DNA from: Amphibalanus amphitrite
Lineage: Eukaryota; Arthropoda; Thecostraca; Balanomorpha; Balanidae
DNA length: 64,000 bases
Direction of reading: 5' to 3'
Assembly (NCBI RefSeq): GCF_019059575.1
Contig: NW_024882195.1
Location: 330,473-394,472 of the forward strand
In this document: piece after piece, positions 62,860-64,000 of the stretch
Layout of the letters: each line of letters begins with the position of its first letter
Numbering within the stretch: position 1 is the first letter of the stretch
Made by a program: the position numbers and the translations under genes
The notes under the pieces: model-generated
What the model saw: only the letters and a program-made list of their open reading frames with translations
Database searches by the model: none
Told to the model about the DNA's origin: nothing

Positions 62860-64000
62860 GAGTGTGCAGCAGACGGACCTTCAGCGCCCTGCAGGACGAG
62901 CTGCTTTCTCACATCCGCAGCCTGGAGGGACTCGGAGTGCAGGGAGAGAAGTTTGGGTGTTTTTGACACCCCTGATGCTCTTCAACTTCCAAGCTCCCTA
63001 GAATGTTCGCTGAGGGGATCGAGGAGCTGAGGGCAAGGACAGTGACTTGAACTTCCTCCTGGAGTTCTGGCTGTGAGATCTCCCGAGGGAGAGATCCAAG
63101 ACTTCACCCAGCTGGAGGGAGGAGCAGTGCAGCAGCAATCTTCAAGAGGACAGGCGGTGCTCAGCGGGCGCCCCTGGAGCAGGCCGTTCCTGACCTCGAG
63201 GACTGCTGCTGCTGGGGGCCCAGACGCGGGAGGGGCTTCCGCCCAGCTGCTGCAGCGGCTCTGCAGCTGTCTTCGGAGACCTGTGCCTGTGTTCAGGCGC
63301 CATCAGACAGCTAAGTGTTCCCAGTGGGTGGGTCTGAACTGCAGCGAGCGACTGGTCAAGGTCAGGCTCGCTCACTTGTGCTTCTTGTCTCTCACGTGGG
63401 CACTCTGCCCGTCCTGTCGGGTGAGGTGTGGTTTTCTGTAAGAGGAGACACAAGACACTGATCTGTTTTCAGAAGGAGGGTTCGGCGTCAACAGGGATCA
63501 GGGGTGCTCAGACCCAGCCTCAGTTAGACAGCAGGGGTGCGATGTCAGTTGAGACAGAGGCCCGGCTCCAGTGTGCTGAAGCATCTCTGGCCTCCCAGGC
63601 TGGTGTGGACAGAGTTGTGCTGCCCACTACAACTGTACAGTCTGTCTTAAAAGTACCGCGCAAAGTGACGGTGGATCCATCAAGCTTGACCGAGGAAGGG
63701 CCCTCTTTAATTTGAAAGTTACCGAACCAATTGACCTGGGGAATGGACGAGAGTGTCAATTGCTTCGGTGACTCAAATTTAGCACGCCCTTCCTCGGTCA
63801 GGCTTGATGGATCCACCGTTACTTTGCGCGGTACTTTTAAGACAGACTGTACATGTGATTGGGTCTCAGAGTCACGCTGTCAAAGCGCGTGTGCTGTTCG
63901 ATAGTGGGCGTTCTTCGGGTAAACGAGCACAAGTCAGGGCATCTTACGGGTCTGTAAACCTAGTGTGGGGAGAGAGGCTTCAGGAGCATCTAAGCGCTTA
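62860..64000 (+). pseudogene. BEL/Pao gag C-terminus, knuckle and protease; runs off the right edge
   Basis: Pieces in several frames: TDLQRPAGRAAFSHPQPGGT-equivalent region giving HIRSLEGLGVQGEKFG (62910-62960), FLLEFW, SREGEIQDFTQLE (gag core end), CGFCKRRHKTLICFQKEG (knuckle, about 63425-63480, partly frameshifted), then QCAEASLASQAGVDRVVLPT and, beyond a 212-bp MITE, IGSQSHAVKARVLFDSG with the Asp-Ser-Gly catalytic motif of BEL protease. The phase before and after the MITE agrees. A Ser-to-Arg-like change and loss of similarity follow DSG. The rest lies outside the window. Confidence 0.7.
63638..63849. mobile_element. 212-bp MITE with 64-bp inverted repeats inside BEL protease region
   Basis: Left arm 63638-63701 and right arm 63786-63849 are inverted repeats with two mismatches, both beginning CAGTCTGTCTTAAAAGTACC, around an 84-bp centre. 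TA lies on each side (63636-63637 and 63850-63851). Removing the element with one TA restores a single reading phase through the host BEL sequence. The terminal CAGT and TA duplication indicate mobilisation by a Tc1/mariner transposase. Confidence 0.9.

Overview
The window looks like a transposon-dense piece of an invertebrate, most likely arthropod, nuclear genome. It has no bacterial gene organisation, no tRNA or rRNA that I can recognise, possible splice sites, and remnants of most eukaryotic transposon superfamilies. It holds I-like non-LTR retrotransposons with RNase H, a Penelope-like element (PLE), BEL/Pao, Gypsy and DIRS-like LTR or YR elements, a DD41D mariner, piggyBac, a Helitron, Tc1/mariner-type MITEs, microsatellites and a tyrosine-recombinase-like gene family. 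The species cannot be named from the sequence. I see no clearly intact host gene.

Layout. 1-6.1 kb: copy A of I-like LINE family 1 on the minus strand, whose ORF2 runs in frame into a second, different RT that continues past the left edge. 6.1-9.8 kb: two decayed copies of a tyrosine-recombinase-like gene with a LINE fragment between them. 10.4-11.6 kb: a giant (CA)n tract. 11.8-14.4 kb: a BEL/Pao gag between 82-bp direct repeats, interrupted by a 971-bp MITE with TA target duplication. 15-20 kb: a third recombinase-like fragment, a 21-22-bp minisatellite, a compact LTR element and a Gypsy gag. 20.1-21 kb: a broken IS630/Tc1-type transposase.

21.56-30.75 kb: a full-length family 2 LINE with a 14-bp target-site duplication and two otherwise open ORFs. 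Its ORF2 is split by a PLE made of two 5'-truncated copies in a head-to-head palindrome (two 1731-bp arms), flanked by a 12-bp duplication. 31-37 kb: fragments of an SGNH-like protein, a Myb/SANT-like ORF hit by a truncated family 3 LINE (9-bp duplication), a Gypsy protease with a damaged catalytic motif, DIRS-like RNase H and recombinase pieces, and an RT with a lost YADD box. 37.0-38.4 kb: an apparently complete DD41D mariner with an intact 376-codon transposase. 39-41.4 kb: a broken Helitron. 42-43.1 kb: a fourth recombinase-like copy. 43.15-47.91 kb: a complete piggyBac-type element bounded by TTAA, with a decayed transposase and subterminal DNA rich in AGGTCA hexamers. 48.7-52 kb: BEL gag with a SAP-like start, then Gypsy-type integrase pieces. 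52.58-59.09 kb: copy B of family 1, nearly identical to copy A. 59.1-61.8 kb: a third copy with an inverted 5' part. 62.2-64 kb: a mariner remnant and a BEL/Pao gag-protease region interrupted by a 212-bp MITE.

The strongest observations are nested insertions whose order can be read from target duplications: PLE into LINE, MITEs into BEL gag and protease, and LINE into a Myb/SANT ORF. The most unusual structures are the perfect PLE palindrome and the in-frame double-RT frame at the left edge. All identifications are by eye from motifs and repeats; no database search was run.
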